A stretch of DNA of 64,000 nucleotides from Cycas panzhihuaensis (GCA_023213395.1 CM041465.1:234553741-234617740), one strand, 5' to 3'; shown: positions 1 to 9,687, counted from the first letter of the stretch. The notes: generated by a model not told the origin, from the letters alone. Made by a program: numbers and translations.

Positions 1-956
1 TGGATATAGTGTAGGAAACCTTGAGAAGTAGGGTGCTGCCCTTGAGGATATGGCATTAGGAGTTATAACTCCAACCATTTATTCCTCTTGCCCTTCTCAA
101 AAGTGTCCCAAACCTTTCCAACCACTAGCTAATAGGAACCTAAGGGTCTGAGGATAAGAACTAAGGAAAAGGGGAAGGTTTTTCCTTCCTTTTCCTATAA
201 AAAAGTAGACCAAAGTATGTGCCAAAGCATGAAATGCAAGTTGCAGTTAATAAAATAAACTTATCCAAGAAAGAGCAACAAAAAAAGACCTACTTTTAGC
301 TTTAAAAATTAGACAAACTAAGTGTTACCTCATAAACAAGACTAAGTAAGCTAGAAACCCTACTTTTAGGGTAAAGGAGGCCTCTTTTGAAGGGAGAAAG
401 GAGCTTGAAACTTAAAAACCTTAATGTTGCCACTTGGATAAGTATAAGGAGAGCTGAATCCTACTAAGAAGGACCTAGTTTAGACACGTGAGTTAGGGTT
501 TTACACTTACAAAACCTAGAACATAAGAAGGAGAGTGAGAGTATGTGAAGAGAGTTACTTTTCATTTATGAGGGAGACAAAACAAATTCAAAATTGGGTT
601 TTATGTCCCAATTAGGATTTCATATGGATTAGGGTTCGATTTAGGTGGGGAAAGACTTTCTTCTACATGTCAGATTCATAATAAATGTGAATTTAGTAGT
701 TATCTAGTCATAATAGTCTATGAACAGTCACCCCATGGTAAACTTTGTAATACTATAATTACTAATATGGTACTGCAAATATTATTATGGTGTAGGGAAA
801 ACATGGGAGAAAATAAAAAAGGACCTAGGGAATCCCCCAAAAGATTAGTCCTAGAGTGTAAGAATAGGGTTTGCTAGACCAGTAAAGATCTTAAAGGACT
901 CTAGGCAGTAGTGGGGCCTTCCAAGTATGTAAAATGGTGGATAAATAAGCCCCAAT
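1..956 (-). repeat. 3' LTR of Tat-like element A, distal part (A1)
   Basis: This stretch aligns along its length, by eye at roughly 85-90 %, with 25303-26248 inside the LTR at the right end of element A. It is therefore the 3' LTR of the minus-strand element A. The LTR continues past the left edge of the window, so its outer end and target duplication are not visible. It is interrupted after position 956 by the 3.76-kb element at 957-4715 and resumes at 4721. No coding region of its own is supported; the short open frames here are LTR noise. Confidence 0.8.
952..956. repeat. target site duplication CCAAT, left copy
   Basis: The same five bases occur at 4716-4720 on the other side of the element. 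The related uninterrupted locus at 26244-26248 reads CTAAT once, as expected for an unfilled site. Confidence 0.9.
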
Positions 957-1235
957 TGTTAGGATTAGTAAATTGACAAGCATATCAAACCCTAATGGTG
1001 AGCAACAAAAGATGAAGTATGCACAGAATAGACACCATGTTGGAGAATTGGCCAAAACTCAATTATGAACAAGTAAGAGTACATACTTATAGTACAACCT
1101 CACCACTAGAGAAAGAACCCCATTGGACTACTTAGAGGTGGCACACATATCAAGGTGGCCCACAACTCTAATACAATATACAAAAGATAGAGAGAGTTTA
1201 CAAAGGGCTAATGGAATTGAGTATTACACCCAACA
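957..1235 (-). repeat. 3' LTR of the 3.76-kb element
   Basis: A direct repeat of 4437-4715 with one difference by eye. Read on the minus strand it begins TGTTGGG and ends CTAACA, giving the usual TG...CA ends. A TATAAGTA box lies on the minus strand at 1084-1091, and the same sequence occurs in the other LTR at 4564-4571. Confidence 0.92.
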
Positions 1236-1243
1236 TTCCCCCC
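1236..1243 (-). other. polypurine tract of the 3.76-kb element
   Basis: On the minus strand this reads GGGGGGAA directly upstream of the 3' LTR. This is the position and composition expected for the primer of plus-strand DNA synthesis. Confidence 0.8.
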
Positions 1244-1330
1244 GTAATAGTCAATTACATAAATGTCGTCACTTCAATGATAAGCTCAAGTCTCCAAAAA
1301 TTCTTTGGATCAAAACCGCCGCATAATAGA

Positions 1331-1813
1331 AAGTCTTTAAGTCCATATGAAGTAGAGTCCATCTAGGAATGCATGGGTTATCACCGCAACCGCCAGCTTG
1401 GGTAGGAACTCCTCTCAGATATCGTGGAGAAATCAGAGCCGGCAAGAGTAGTCAGATAAGGTCCCACCCTTGCTCATATGGGAGTGCAAGGTGAAAATAT
1501 ATATAATAAGCACATGGCACATGGCACATGGCAAGAGTCTCCAAAAGTCTCATTGGATCATAAATGTCTTTGGATCATAAATATTGCTAAATCATAAACA
1601 CTGTTGCACCAAATAAAAAGCTGCTGAAGTCCATATGAAGAGGAGTCCATCTACCTAATGCATGGGTTATCACCACCAGAACCGCCAATTGGGTAGGAAC
1701 TCCCTTTGTATACGTGGAGCAACAGAGTCGGCAAGAGTAGCTGTATAAGGTCCCACCCCTTGCTCGTATGGGAGTGCAAGTAGGAAAATATATATGTATA
1801 AAGCACATGGCAA
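1331..1813. repeat. diverged direct duplication of about 190 bp inside the 3.76-kb element
   Basis: Positions 1331-1520 and about 1619-1813 share the same order of blocks: a segment containing TCCATATGAAG, one containing GCATGGGTTATCACC, one containing GTAGGAACTC, one containing AAGGTCCCACCC, and an end in AGCACATGGCA. The roughly 100 bp between them contain shorter repeats of a TTGGATCATAAAT motif. The duplication lies next to the polypurine tract, in the 3' untranslated part of the element. Confidence 0.75.
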
Positions 1814-1934
1814 GCAAGAGTAGCTTCTAAAAGTGTGTCCTACCTCTTGCTCAATAGGACTAGCACTTCTTCGGCATCTAATGGCCGGAAATACAATGGC
1901 ACTATGGCCTCAAACATGCCACATGGGCTAAAAG

Positions 1935-2066
1935 GATGCCCCATTGGGCTAACAACTTGCCACCATGGGCAAAAATAACCAGCATTAGAAATTTTTACAT
2001 GATGCCTCATTGGGCTAACAACTTGCCACCATGGGCAAAAATAACCAGCATTTGAAATTTTTACAT
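1935..2066. repeat. tandem duplication, 2 x 66 bp
   Basis: Unit one is 1935-2000 and unit two is 2001-2066. They are identical apart from about three substitutions by eye. Both contain TTGCCACCATGGGC followed by AAAATAACCAGCAT. The open frame that crosses them on the minus strand repeats a 22-residue segment and has no recognisable domain, so I treat it as non-coding repeat. Confidence 0.85.
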
Positions 2067-2760
2067 GACTGAAAGTGATATGTGACTTGTGTAGCACATG
2101 TGACTCTCTCTCATAAATGAAGTACAATATGATCACAATGGGTTCTTCAAGAGCTAAAAAGAAGTCCATAGTACATGTCATCCCCCCCATTCGGGGTACA
2201 TTACATCAAGAAAACCTTGAAAATACAATATGTGCCTGAAGAAACTGAGAAAAAATGAAGATAAATAGAAACTTGTGACTTTGAATTTAAAAATCTACAT
2301 GAAAACAGCTCCAAAATGTGTCAAATGACCTGTCAAATGAAATCTCTCTCTGTTACGAATCCAACGCAACAGACGGAACTAAAATCGGACCTTCTAATCT
2401 CAAGATACAGTCAGAAATGTGACAAGTACTCCTTAATAATGTCGAAAAAAGGATGAAATAGAGATAGCCCCCTTCATAAGCTAGCTGTTGGTCATATGAG
2501 GGCTCCATAAAACCTAGGGCTGAAGTGATGAGGGTGCTTGATGGATCCGAAACTATTTTCCAATACGATTAAATCCGAATTTTAAACCAAAAAAAAATTA
2601 GCTTAACTTCATAACAGCTCACATCCGCAAATCGATCAAAAGGGCACCCAAGCGAAATTGATCAAAGAATTTATTAACCCTAATCCCTAATTAGGGTTTG
2701 TTCATCTTTATGCAAAAAAATGCCGCCATTGTTGCATAGGGAGCCATCATGAATGGCACC

Positions 2761-2844
2761 AGTAGTGAAGTTGTTTTCATCCCAGAGATAATGATAATGA
2801 GCCAGTCTGCTTGTTCCCTGAATTCTAACATGACTACGCAGATG
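2761..2844 (-). pseudogene. captured fragment of an AGO1-clade Argonaute, PIWI domain
   Basis: An open minus-strand frame (2868-2680) contains [20 protein letters not shown]. This closely matches the highly conserved block of plant AGO1/5/10-type proteins ([22 protein letters not shown]) in the C-terminal part of the PIWI domain. The block is preceded by HLRSHVR, where AGO has YLCSHAG. Similarity ends about two residues after NNFT. A neighbouring frame (around 2740-2695) contains [14 protein letters not shown], which loosely resembles the VPPAYYAHLAAF block further on and would imply an internal deletion plus a frameshift; that part is weak. The fragment is far too short to encode a slicer. 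It lies in the sense orientation of the retrotransposon. Argonaute identity follows from family knowledge; capture by the element is inferred from its position between LTR, PBS and PPT. Confidence 0.83.
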
Positions 2845-3225
2845 CCTGGGGGTCGAAGGTGTAGCCACACCGACACTTGAGTAAGGTTGCAGGTCGCCAC
2901 CATGTGCTGTTGGTCGGGTCGCTCCATGCGACCAAGTTTTCTAAGCTTCCCTGCTGGTCTACTACTTAGATTCTTGCGGTCATATTAATTGACCTCTAGG
3001 AGTCGTTATTGGCTGTCCGGCCTGCTATTGTGTGTTCGTGCAGCGATTATTCGTGGTGAGGTTAGAGAAGTCGTTGAGGTTCGACTGGCTAAGAATTCTC
3101 TCATGCAGAAAAAATAAAGGATTTACATTCATTCGCTTGTGACTGTCGAACAAGCGAAGAAGGCTGTCGTAGACATCTTTAGACCCTTAATGCCATGCGC
3201 CATCATCGTACGCTAGTTGTGGTCA

Positions 3226-3357
3226 ATCACTATCACTGCTATAACAGCTACCCTCTTGCCCAGCACTGCCATTTTCCATGAAATCTAGCACCATGGCACC
3301 TAAGTCATGCACGCTTTCATGGCTACCTTTGTCGCATGAACCAATAGTAAGATCCAT
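3226..3357 (-). pseudogene. probable captured fragment of a plant DUF506 (PDDEXK-like) protein
   Basis: A 43-codon minus-strand frame starts at ATG 3357 and stops at TGA. It contains HDLGAMVLDFMENGS followed by an SSDSD acidic stretch. Plant DUF506 proteins have a similar segment near the N-terminus, with a hydrophobic MV-DF-ENGS motif followed by a Ser/Asp run. No further DUF506 block is recognisable after the stop. It sits about 100 bp downstream of the TRM61-like fragment and in the same orientation. The family match is from memory and short, so the call is tentative. Confidence 0.5.
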
Positions 3358-3462
3358 AGCCAGGAGTCACAGATTCGGGAGGCCGTCATGATGAGCCTCC
3401 CATGTTGATCTCAATGGTTCAGTGAGGCTACTTTTATTTTTAACAGAACAATCATCCAAGGT

Positions 3463-3760
3463 CTCAAATGTATAAACATGACCTGTGGGTGCAACAGCCC
3501 ATGTCAATGCAGTGGTGAGAGAGCCACTTCGATTAGATTCCAAAGACCAAACACAAGGAGACGACAAAGTCGATGCTATATGCAGGATCTGAGTCCTGTG
3601 GCCCAGAACTAGAGTCCATAGCTCAGGAGTTGGTGCCAACAAATGCACAAGACCACCTTTTTATTGAAGACCTTGCATCTAAAAGGCTTCCTAATCCAAA
3701 TGTCAGTGGGCAAAACACCAACTGCTCAAGCTCTGCCCCACAGTGGAATTCTGATAATTC
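3463..3760 (-). pseudogene. captured fragment of tRNA (adenine58-N1)-methyltransferase catalytic subunit (TRM61 type)
   Basis: The minus-strand frame from 3648 reads HLLAPTPELWTLVLGHRTQI and then SGSLTTALTWAVAPTGHVYT. Both blocks match plant TRM61/TRMT61A proteins, which make N1-methyladenosine at tRNA position 58 together with TRM6. A second frame just upstream (around 3705-3655) reads WIRKPFRCKVFNKK, corresponding to the preceding WIGKP...KVFSNK block, so there is one frameshift between the two. About eight residues between the two main blocks are deleted. The glycine-rich SAM-binding motif I is degraded (LESNRSGS). Similarity stops after VYTF. The copy cannot encode an enzyme. Its orientation is that of the retrotransposon. 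Confidence 0.85.
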
Positions 3761-3812
3761 AATCAGACTGAAGCTTCTATATCTTAACACATCACCATGG
3801 AAGGAGAAAGCC

Positions 3813-3843
3813 TTTTTTTTCTTTCTTTTTTTTTTTTTTTTTT
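3813..3843 (-). repeat. A-rich tract (poly-T on the plus strand)
   Basis: A run of T with two C interruptions on the plus strand, that is, poly-A on the element's sense strand. It lies just upstream of the TRM61-like block in element orientation. It could be a low-complexity tract or the tail of a separately captured sequence; the sequence alone does not decide. Open frames across it are artefacts. Confidence 0.7.
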
Positions 3844-4422
3844 GGTGAAAAAATACATCAGAACAGGCCAAATTTTGAAGGCCTTAGATACAAAAAAATT
3901 CTGAATATTTTTCACATAAAATAAGTACATATCAAAAAACATGACCTTTATCCACCTGGAGAGCTGCAAAAAAAATTTGAAATAGAGTTGCTCCTGGCCA
4001 AGAAGAACTCACACAACTGCTGTCAACGATCTGGGTTGCATTATTGTCCACTGACATGAAACGGAGATGGTATTCCAGTAATTGGAATCTGAACATGAGT
4101 TTTCATGGACTTTCACCTGCATGCAAATTTATTGTGGTACCACATGTGGAGAAAATGTCCACTTGAGCAGCATCAACAGGCTTCAAACAGTTACAAAACT
4201 TCAAAACAGGCTTGAAAACAGCCTCTCCTCATCATCAAAATAGCCCTTTAAACTTGATATCAGTCCCATAACAAAATATGCATCAGATATAACTTGAAAT
4301 GATCTTCAACTTGACGAAGTCACAAAACAGGCACATCAAAAAAATTACAAGGCATGAAAGCTCAAAAAACATGAATGACATGTACTAGGATTTACAAGAA
4401 AGGCCTCCAAGGGTTGAACCTT

Positions 4423-4436
4423 GGGCTCTGATACCA
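4423..4436 (-). other. primer binding site, initiator-Met tRNA type
   Basis: The minus strand reads TGGTATCAGAGCCC, abutting the LTR with no spacer. This is the primer binding site of many plant LTR elements, especially Ty1/copia, and is complementary to the 3' end of initiator Met-tRNA. It fixes the element's orientation as minus. Confidence 0.9.
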
Positions 4437-4715
4437 TGTTAGGATTAGTAAATTGACAAGCATATCAAACCCTAATGGTGAGCAACAAAAGATGAAGTAT
4501 GCACAGAATAGACACCATGTTGGAAAATTGGCCAAAACTCAATTATGAACAAGTAAGAGTACATACTTATAGTACAACCTCACCACTAGAGAAAGAACCC
4601 CATTGGACTACTTAGAGGTGGCACACATATCAAGGTGGCCCACAACTCTAATACAATATACAAAAGATAGAGAGAGTTTACAAAGGGCTAATGGAATTGA
4701 GTATTACACCCAACA
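4437..4715 (-). repeat. 5' LTR of the 3.76-kb element
   Basis: The upstream LTR in the element's own orientation. A candidate promoter TATA box (TATAAGTA on the minus strand) lies at 4564-4571. It is followed by CCAAT, the right half of the target duplication. Confidence 0.92.
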
Positions 4716-4720
4716 CCAAT
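4716..4720. repeat. target site duplication CCAAT, right copy
   Basis: It matches 952-956 exactly and sits immediately outside the right LTR of the 957-4715 element. Confidence 0.9.
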
Positions 4721-5097
4721 AAGGATGCAAAAATGTATAAATGGGCAAATAAGCTAAAAGGACACCTTAAGGACCATGTAAAATGCTAAAAATGAGTCAA
4801 AATGAGTTGAAGCGGGCTGTAGGGACCCACGAGTACTCGAGAATGCTAGGGAGGTCTCTTTTGGAGCTATGTAGTGCCATAGGACCTTAGCCCTAAGTCA
4901 TCATAGGCTAGATCATAGTCACAAGCACCGAGTAGGCAAGCAAACTAGGCATAAAAACATCCTATGTAATGATGTCATACTAATGGAACCATAAAGCATC
5001 TCACCACACCATAAAATGAACCTGTGAGGGGTAGAGATGTATACTTATGTTTACTTGAGAGGTGCTGCTTATGTCCATTCTTGGTAGCTAGTAAACA
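4721..5097 (-). repeat. 3' LTR of element A, proximal part including the LTR 5' terminus
   Basis: Continuation of the LTR interrupted at 956; it parallels 26249-26616. On the minus strand the LTR starts TGTTTACTAGCTACC at 5097. The same start (TGTTTC or TGTTTT, then AGCT or AACT, then GGAATGG or similar) opens the LTRs at 26616, 41289, 46310 and 60357. The preceding minus-strand bases, around 5098-5112, read AAGGGGTAG and are a candidate polypurine tract. Confidence 0.8.
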
Positions 5098-5629
5098 CTA
5101 CCCCTTAGTAGTAGAGCCTCATCACTCAGGAGAATCTAGTGATGGCAAATGTTGTCAATACAAAAGAGTCAATATCATCTACTAATGTAATTGTGTTGTC
5201 ATCTAAGGGAGTGGCAAATGTCATGATGGATAACGTAGATATGAAAGGAAATGAAGCAACATGGGGGCTATCCATATGTCACCTAAGAGTGTAGCATAAA
5301 GGAAAGAAGGGATATGGGGGGGTGCCCCCATCACCCACATATGTAATGTGAGTGCTATGCAAGGTTGTCAACACAATCAATAAGTAGATGTGAACCAGAA
5401 ATCTATATATAGAGAGAGTCAATATGTAGAAGCATCGTGTCATAGATGGTATGAGAGTAGAGTAAAGAATCAAAACTAGTGGTCACCATAGATTAACCTC
5501 ATTAGTGACCTACTTTCAAAGGTATAAGGATAATCATAACGAAGAATGGAGGATGGTTCGAAAGTCTAAATGGTAAGCCAAACTGTTAGGTTGCCTAGGA
5601 AGAGTCATTCAGGAGTAGGAGGTGATACT
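5098..5629. other. element A, spacer between aRNH and 3' LTR; nothing recognised
   Basis: Lies between the end of the RNase H remnant and the LTR start of element A. Element B has a corresponding interval at about 59941-60356. No domain or RNA gene is recognisable; the short minus-strand frame at 5279-5473 shows no family motif. Confidence 0.5.
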
Positions 5630-6020
5630 TGAGGATGCAATGGATGAGGCTATCTACCTTAGCATTCAAATCTCATGGAATATGCTATATATCCATGGAG
5701 GAGAAGAGAGATAACAAGGACCTGATAGTTGATACAAGGTCTTTCAATTGTGGGCAATGCACCTGGTAAACTTAGGTTAGTTACAAGGCGACAATCTAGG
5801 AGTCATAATGGAGGATGATAGGGCAATGGTAAAATAAAAGGGCATGAGAAAGAGCTTTAATAATAGCTATGTATTCAACCTCACTATTTATAGCCTCAGA
5901 TAAGTAGACTCTAGAGTATATGTAGTCATTTCTAGAGGGATCACAAAGGATCCACACAGCTGTAGAAGGTCTAGGGTTGCCATGACTACCACCATTAGTG
6001 AAAATGAGTAACACCATGGT
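5630..6020 (-). pseudogene. archaeal-type RNase H (aRNH) of element A
   Basis: The minus-strand frame from 6020 reads LIFTNGGSHGNPRPSTAVWI, then SEVEYIAIIKALSHAL, HYDS, and near the end DLNAKVDSL. These are the aRNH blocks around the catalytic D, E, D, D residues (family pattern FTDGGSRGNPGPS, NNEAEY, DSQ, ADSL). The first catalytic Asp is Asn here. The whole domain stays in one frame with five stops, each explicable by a single C-to-T change from CAG, CAA or CGA. A second, archaeal-like RNase H in addition to the one joined to RT is known from Tat-clade plant Ty3/gypsy elements. In this family it stands apart, between the antisense PMD gene and the 3' LTR. Confidence 0.82.
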
Positions 6021-7261
6021 GAGAAGAGGGGAGTTTAGATTGAACCATAAAATAAATAGTGATGTCACTATTGAGAAGGAGAAAGGCTAGAAATGGGTCT
6101 ACAATAGCTCAAAAGGGCTAGACGTATCAGTCCTAAAAGGATAGGAGAGTCCTAGAGATAGGCTACTAGGCTTGCAAAAGGCTTACCTGATGGAAGGGTA
6201 AGAATAGGCTAATAAACATGATCTTTTTAGTGCTCTTAGAGGCCATGAAAGGGATAACAAAGGCCTAGAGGGGAGGAGGAGCTCTCCTTAGGATCCTCAA
6301 GGGCTCAGACAGATGGAAAAAATGAATCTAAGATGCCAAAATAATCCAAAGAAGTATAAACATAAGCATGTTTCAAAGTGGCATAAAAACTGAGACAGAA
6401 GGACTTCAAGGGAGTTAAAGGGGTTCATCATAAATGCATCAAAAGGAGGTATAAAGGGATATTTAGTAGTAGAATAGGGGTCAGATCCTAAAGGCGAAAA
6501 GGATGGGGGTAGAAAGTTGATCCTAAGGGCTGTCAAGCTAGACAAAATGGAGATGGTGCTTTGGGAGGCTTCACAAATAAAAAGAGGCGAGAGGGAAAAA
6601 TAGGTTTTATTTTTGTGGGCCCCTAATGAGATCTGAAGTCCTCCCACCTAAGTAGTGAGGCTTTTCTACACTACAAGAGCACACACTAAGAGATCTAACC
6701 ATTAGAACAAGGTGAGGAGATAGTCATTGGGATTGAGATGACGAGATAGCCACAATTAGACCAGATCCAATGAGTGGATCATACCCTAACCTTCACATTT
6801 TGTCATTTCAATTTAACATCATTTTTTACAAATTTTGGGCCCTATAAGGGCCATGGAGACCCCATAGAGGTTATTAGAGGCTAAGGAGGGGAGAGAACCA
6901 AGGTATTAGGTATCCCTGGTCCTAGTGGACCAAGCCAAGTCTACTTAGACCAAAATTTTAGATTTTTTAGGGCCACCCCCCATTTTTAGGGGGGTTATCT
7001 GTAGCCCCACGATAAACTTTATGAGGCCACTAAGTTTGTGATGGGGCCCACTAAAGGTTTAGAAACTCTCAGTAGGGCCCACATCAATATCTGTAGTACC
7101 ATAAATATTAACATAGGGTGAAGGACAACTAAAGGAAAAAAAGAAAATTGACTAGGTTAGATGGATTTGTCCCACTTGAGATGGCTCAAACCATCTAAAG
7201 GGAGGATGATACATGGCAATGAGGTGTGGGTGGATCACTGACTAATGATTGATAGTTTGTA
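6021..7261. other. element A, 5' region of the antisense PMD gene
   Basis: Parallels 58335-59522 of element B (reverse complement) and 30794-31453 of element C, for instance in segments around 6640-7050. In element B this interval has a TATATAAG box; at the matching place here (about 6570-6590) the plus strand reads AAATAAAAAGAGG. A candidate intron end TTTGTAG lies directly before 7262, with a CTAAT branch-like motif upstream. No coding exon can be fixed in this interval. Confidence 0.5.
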
Positions 7262-8441
7262 GGCTATTCTCATGGTTAACAACTATGAGAATATTAGGAT
7301 GGTCATGATGTGCTTTACCGAGATGATGACCAAGCAAGAGAGGAGTACTCTATGGTATTGTGGTCTATTAAAGGTGATTAAGACCCTATAGTGCATGTTA
7401 TATCAATAGTTATTGGTAGATATTATATCCCATTGGGACCAAAGGAGGCATATCTTCCATCTCCCATAGGTGGAGGATGTTGCTCTCATGCAAGGAGATA
7501 TGTAGAGGACCTTGGAGATACCAGCTAGAGGTATGCCAACTTCTTTAGGTACTCTGCCTAACACTGATATTGCTCATAGGGAGGCAATAAGGTTTTTCAC
7601 GAGGAGTTGATGGGATTAATGAGAGGTATTGGTACAAGCATTAGTACTTTTTAGAGTTTCTCAAGTGAGGAAACTAATCACATTAACTATTTTATTTTGG
7701 ATATAGTAGAAATAGAACTACAGAGATATACCTAGAGGTTGGATGGCTATGATTAGGTAATAAGAGGCTAGGGAGAGATTTGGCTGGGCTGCTTTAATAG
7801 TAGCAAACTTCATGGCATAGGTAGACCATATGAGAGTAGCTAGAAGAGGAGGTTTTTCGTATTACAACTTGCTCTAGTATTGGTTTTTCAATCACTTTGG
7901 AGGAGTGCACTACTAAGAGGGCCCCAACCTATATCAGCTAAGGCTATGATGGTCCATCGATGGTAGACTAGGTTTAGGGGCATTGAGGACTAGGTACATA
8001 TGAGCCATTTTATGGAAGTCACATCATTAGATCTCCTCACTCTCATAGATTACATAGTGGACCCATATTGAGCGATCGAGTAAGAGAGTGATGACGAGGA
8101 AGGAGAGCTGGGGGATGAGCCTAATAATGGAGGAGATAAGGATGGTGGTAATGGCAATGATAGGGTAAGACTACTAGGGCCACTAGGACTAGCAAGAGGA
8201 GAGGGGACTACAAGTAGCTTTCTAGCAGTAGTTATAATCATGGTAGTAGCGATAAAGGAAGTGATAGCTATAGCAAATCGAGGGATCCCTTGAGAGGAGG
8301 GAACATAGAGAGGAGATGCCTTGGCAGTCCATGAGGTAGGTAAGGAGGTAGTTCTAGGGGTCAAGGAGGTAGAGGTGGTAGAAGAGGGGGCTACAGTAGA
8401 GGAGGAGATCATACAAGTAAAGGCGCTAGTCATTCCAGGAG
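7262..8441 (+). pseudogene. antisense PMD gene of element A, main exon
   Basis: On the plus strand, opposite to gag-pol of element A, the frame from 7277 reads VNNYENIRMVMMCF and then SHWDQRRHIFHLP, GDM and LEIPARGMPTSLGTLP. HTFHLP-type blocks preceded by a Trp and followed by DV/DM...LGLP are the hallmark of the plant mobile domain (aminotransferase-like PMD), found in MAIN/MAIL1 proteins and in some transposable elements. The frame continues through KLITLTILF and NYRDIPRGWM, with stops mostly of the TAG type. Later parts are frameshifted. It ends at CCAGGAG followed by GTGAGAC, a 5' splice site placed exactly as in elements B and C. Confidence 0.75.
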
Positions 8442-8575
8442 GTGAGACTCTCCCTTGTCTCATGCTTTTATTTGATCATTCACCACTTCCCTAGACGATT
8501 ATACTTATATTTTGATGCTTTTATGTATACTCTAGATTAACATATGGTACTCATGACTTGATAAGAGATGCTAAG
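8442..8575 (+). other. intron of the antisense PMD gene (element A)
   Basis: Starts GTGAGAC and ends near CTAAG, about 134 bp. The matching introns in B (57021-57133) and C (32676-32808) have the same donor sequence and flanking code. The 3' end is less certain here because the acceptor region is mutated. Confidence 0.55.
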
Positions 8576-9058
8576 ATAGTGGGGCTACTAGAGTCAGTGG
8601 TCTATGAGTTTTTCCCATAGGTCTATAAGGAGGGACAACCTCCCATCATAGAGAGTGAGGAGCCTCAATCAATGGGGCCATATACAATAGCATTTGCCCC
8701 TCTCATTTAGGCTAAAGATATATAGATAGAAGAGTACTGAGAGCTCTATGCAAGGGTCAACCACCTACAACATGCTTAAGATGGTTTACAGGTATAGAGG
8801 CACCAGTTGGTGGTGGAGAGGGATGCCCTACAAGGCCATATATGAGGTTTGGAGGCCCAACCAAGAGGAGTAGGAGGTGACATTAAGAGTCAAGTCCAAG
8901 TTGTTGTACTAGAGGAGACTCCATGGGGTAGAGAGAGAGTGGGACCATCTCACAGTTGAGAGGGATCATATCCTAGTTGAGAGGGATTGTCTCTAGGATT
9001 AGTATGACTAGTTGGTTCACTATATAGTTGCTAGGTCATCATATAGCAGGATACACAT
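8576..9058 (+). pseudogene. antisense PMD gene of element A, C-terminal exon, part 1
   Basis: Code parallel to element B 57020-56440 and C 32809-33455: a YEFFP block, then VYKEGQPPI, then a Glu/Arg-rich region that is coiled-coil-like in B and C. Interrupted at 9058 by the chromovirus F; the rest lies beyond 14849. Many stops, unlikely to be expressed. Confidence 0.55.
9054..9058. repeat. target duplication of element F, left copy (CACAT)
   Basis: Pairs with TACAT at 14845-14849, differing by one C/T transition. Confidence 0.65.
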
Positions 9059-9674
9059 TATAGCGAGTCCTTTACCCAATTGGATAGAAAATAGAGCAGA
9101 GTAGGGTGAATTCACAGACACAAAATAATAATAGAGAAGAAAAGTCCATAAATGCTAAACCCAAATAGATCAAATTTACAATTAACAAACACCTTTTGAT
9201 CCAAAAGTATATCTTCAATTATAGGTTAAATACAAAAATACGATACCAAAATGCACAAAATATAAGTAGAGTTCCAACAGAGTACCTGTACTGCCTGCCA
9301 TAATCGCCAAACCCTTCAAGGCAGGGATCCTCCCAGAAATTGTAGCCCTAAGGCCGAAAATCTACACTTGCTTTAAGGTCGAAAATGAAGAGAAGAAAGC
9401 TTCACAAATGGATAATTTTGAATGATCTCAAAGTCCCTATATATAGGCACATAAACTGGGACAAAATGAAGTTGGCCAAAGCAGGGAGGAGTGTGCCCAA
9501 CATAATCATGAGAAGTTGGCTATAGCTTCTTAGAAAACTGGCAGGCTCTCTTTAAATGGTCATAACTTTTGATAGGGATGTCAGAATTGACTTTTGTCTA
9601 AAAAATCGTCATTCAGAGGCCTATCATTTGAATGCTTATATGCTATAACTTTGACTATATTTTGGAGTGCTACA
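9059..9674 (-). repeat. 3' LTR of element F
   Basis: A direct repeat of 14223-14844, similar throughout. On the minus strand it begins TGTAGCACTCC and ends with a mutated CTATA where the other copy has CTACA. Confidence 0.9.
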
Positions 9675-9687
9675 AGTCCCCTCTCCT
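9675..9687 (-). other. polypurine tract of element F
   Basis: The minus strand reads AGGAGAGGGGACT directly before the 3' LTR. Confidence 0.75.

Larger units (their letters stand above)
957..4715 (-). mobile_element. young non-autonomous LTR retrotransposon (copia-type PBS) carrying host gene fragments
   Basis: A complete insertion of 3,759 bp. It has two 279-bp LTRs (957-1235 and 4437-4715) that start TGTT and end AACA and differ at a single position by eye (a G/A change near 1045 versus 4525). It is flanked by the 5-bp duplication CCAAT (952-956 and 4716-4720). On the minus strand the 5' LTR is followed directly by a primer binding site matching the initiator-Met tRNA type, and a G-rich polypurine tract precedes the 3' LTR. 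The interior has no gag or pol frame, so the element must depend on proteins from another element. Instead it holds fragments of at least two and probably three host genes, all in the element's own orientation. Near-identical LTRs make it the youngest insertion in the window. The uninterrupted site is preserved in the paralogous LTR at 26244-26248. Confidence 0.92.

Noticed and set aside
1840-2190. 116-codon minus-strand frame with an internal repeat
   Set aside because: The repeat in the protein is just the 66-bp DNA duplication; no domain and no relative.
3573-3848. Plus-strand 91-codon frame with a poly-Phe tail
   Set aside because: It is the complement of the TRM61-like fragment and the poly-A tract; the meaningful reading is on the minus strand.
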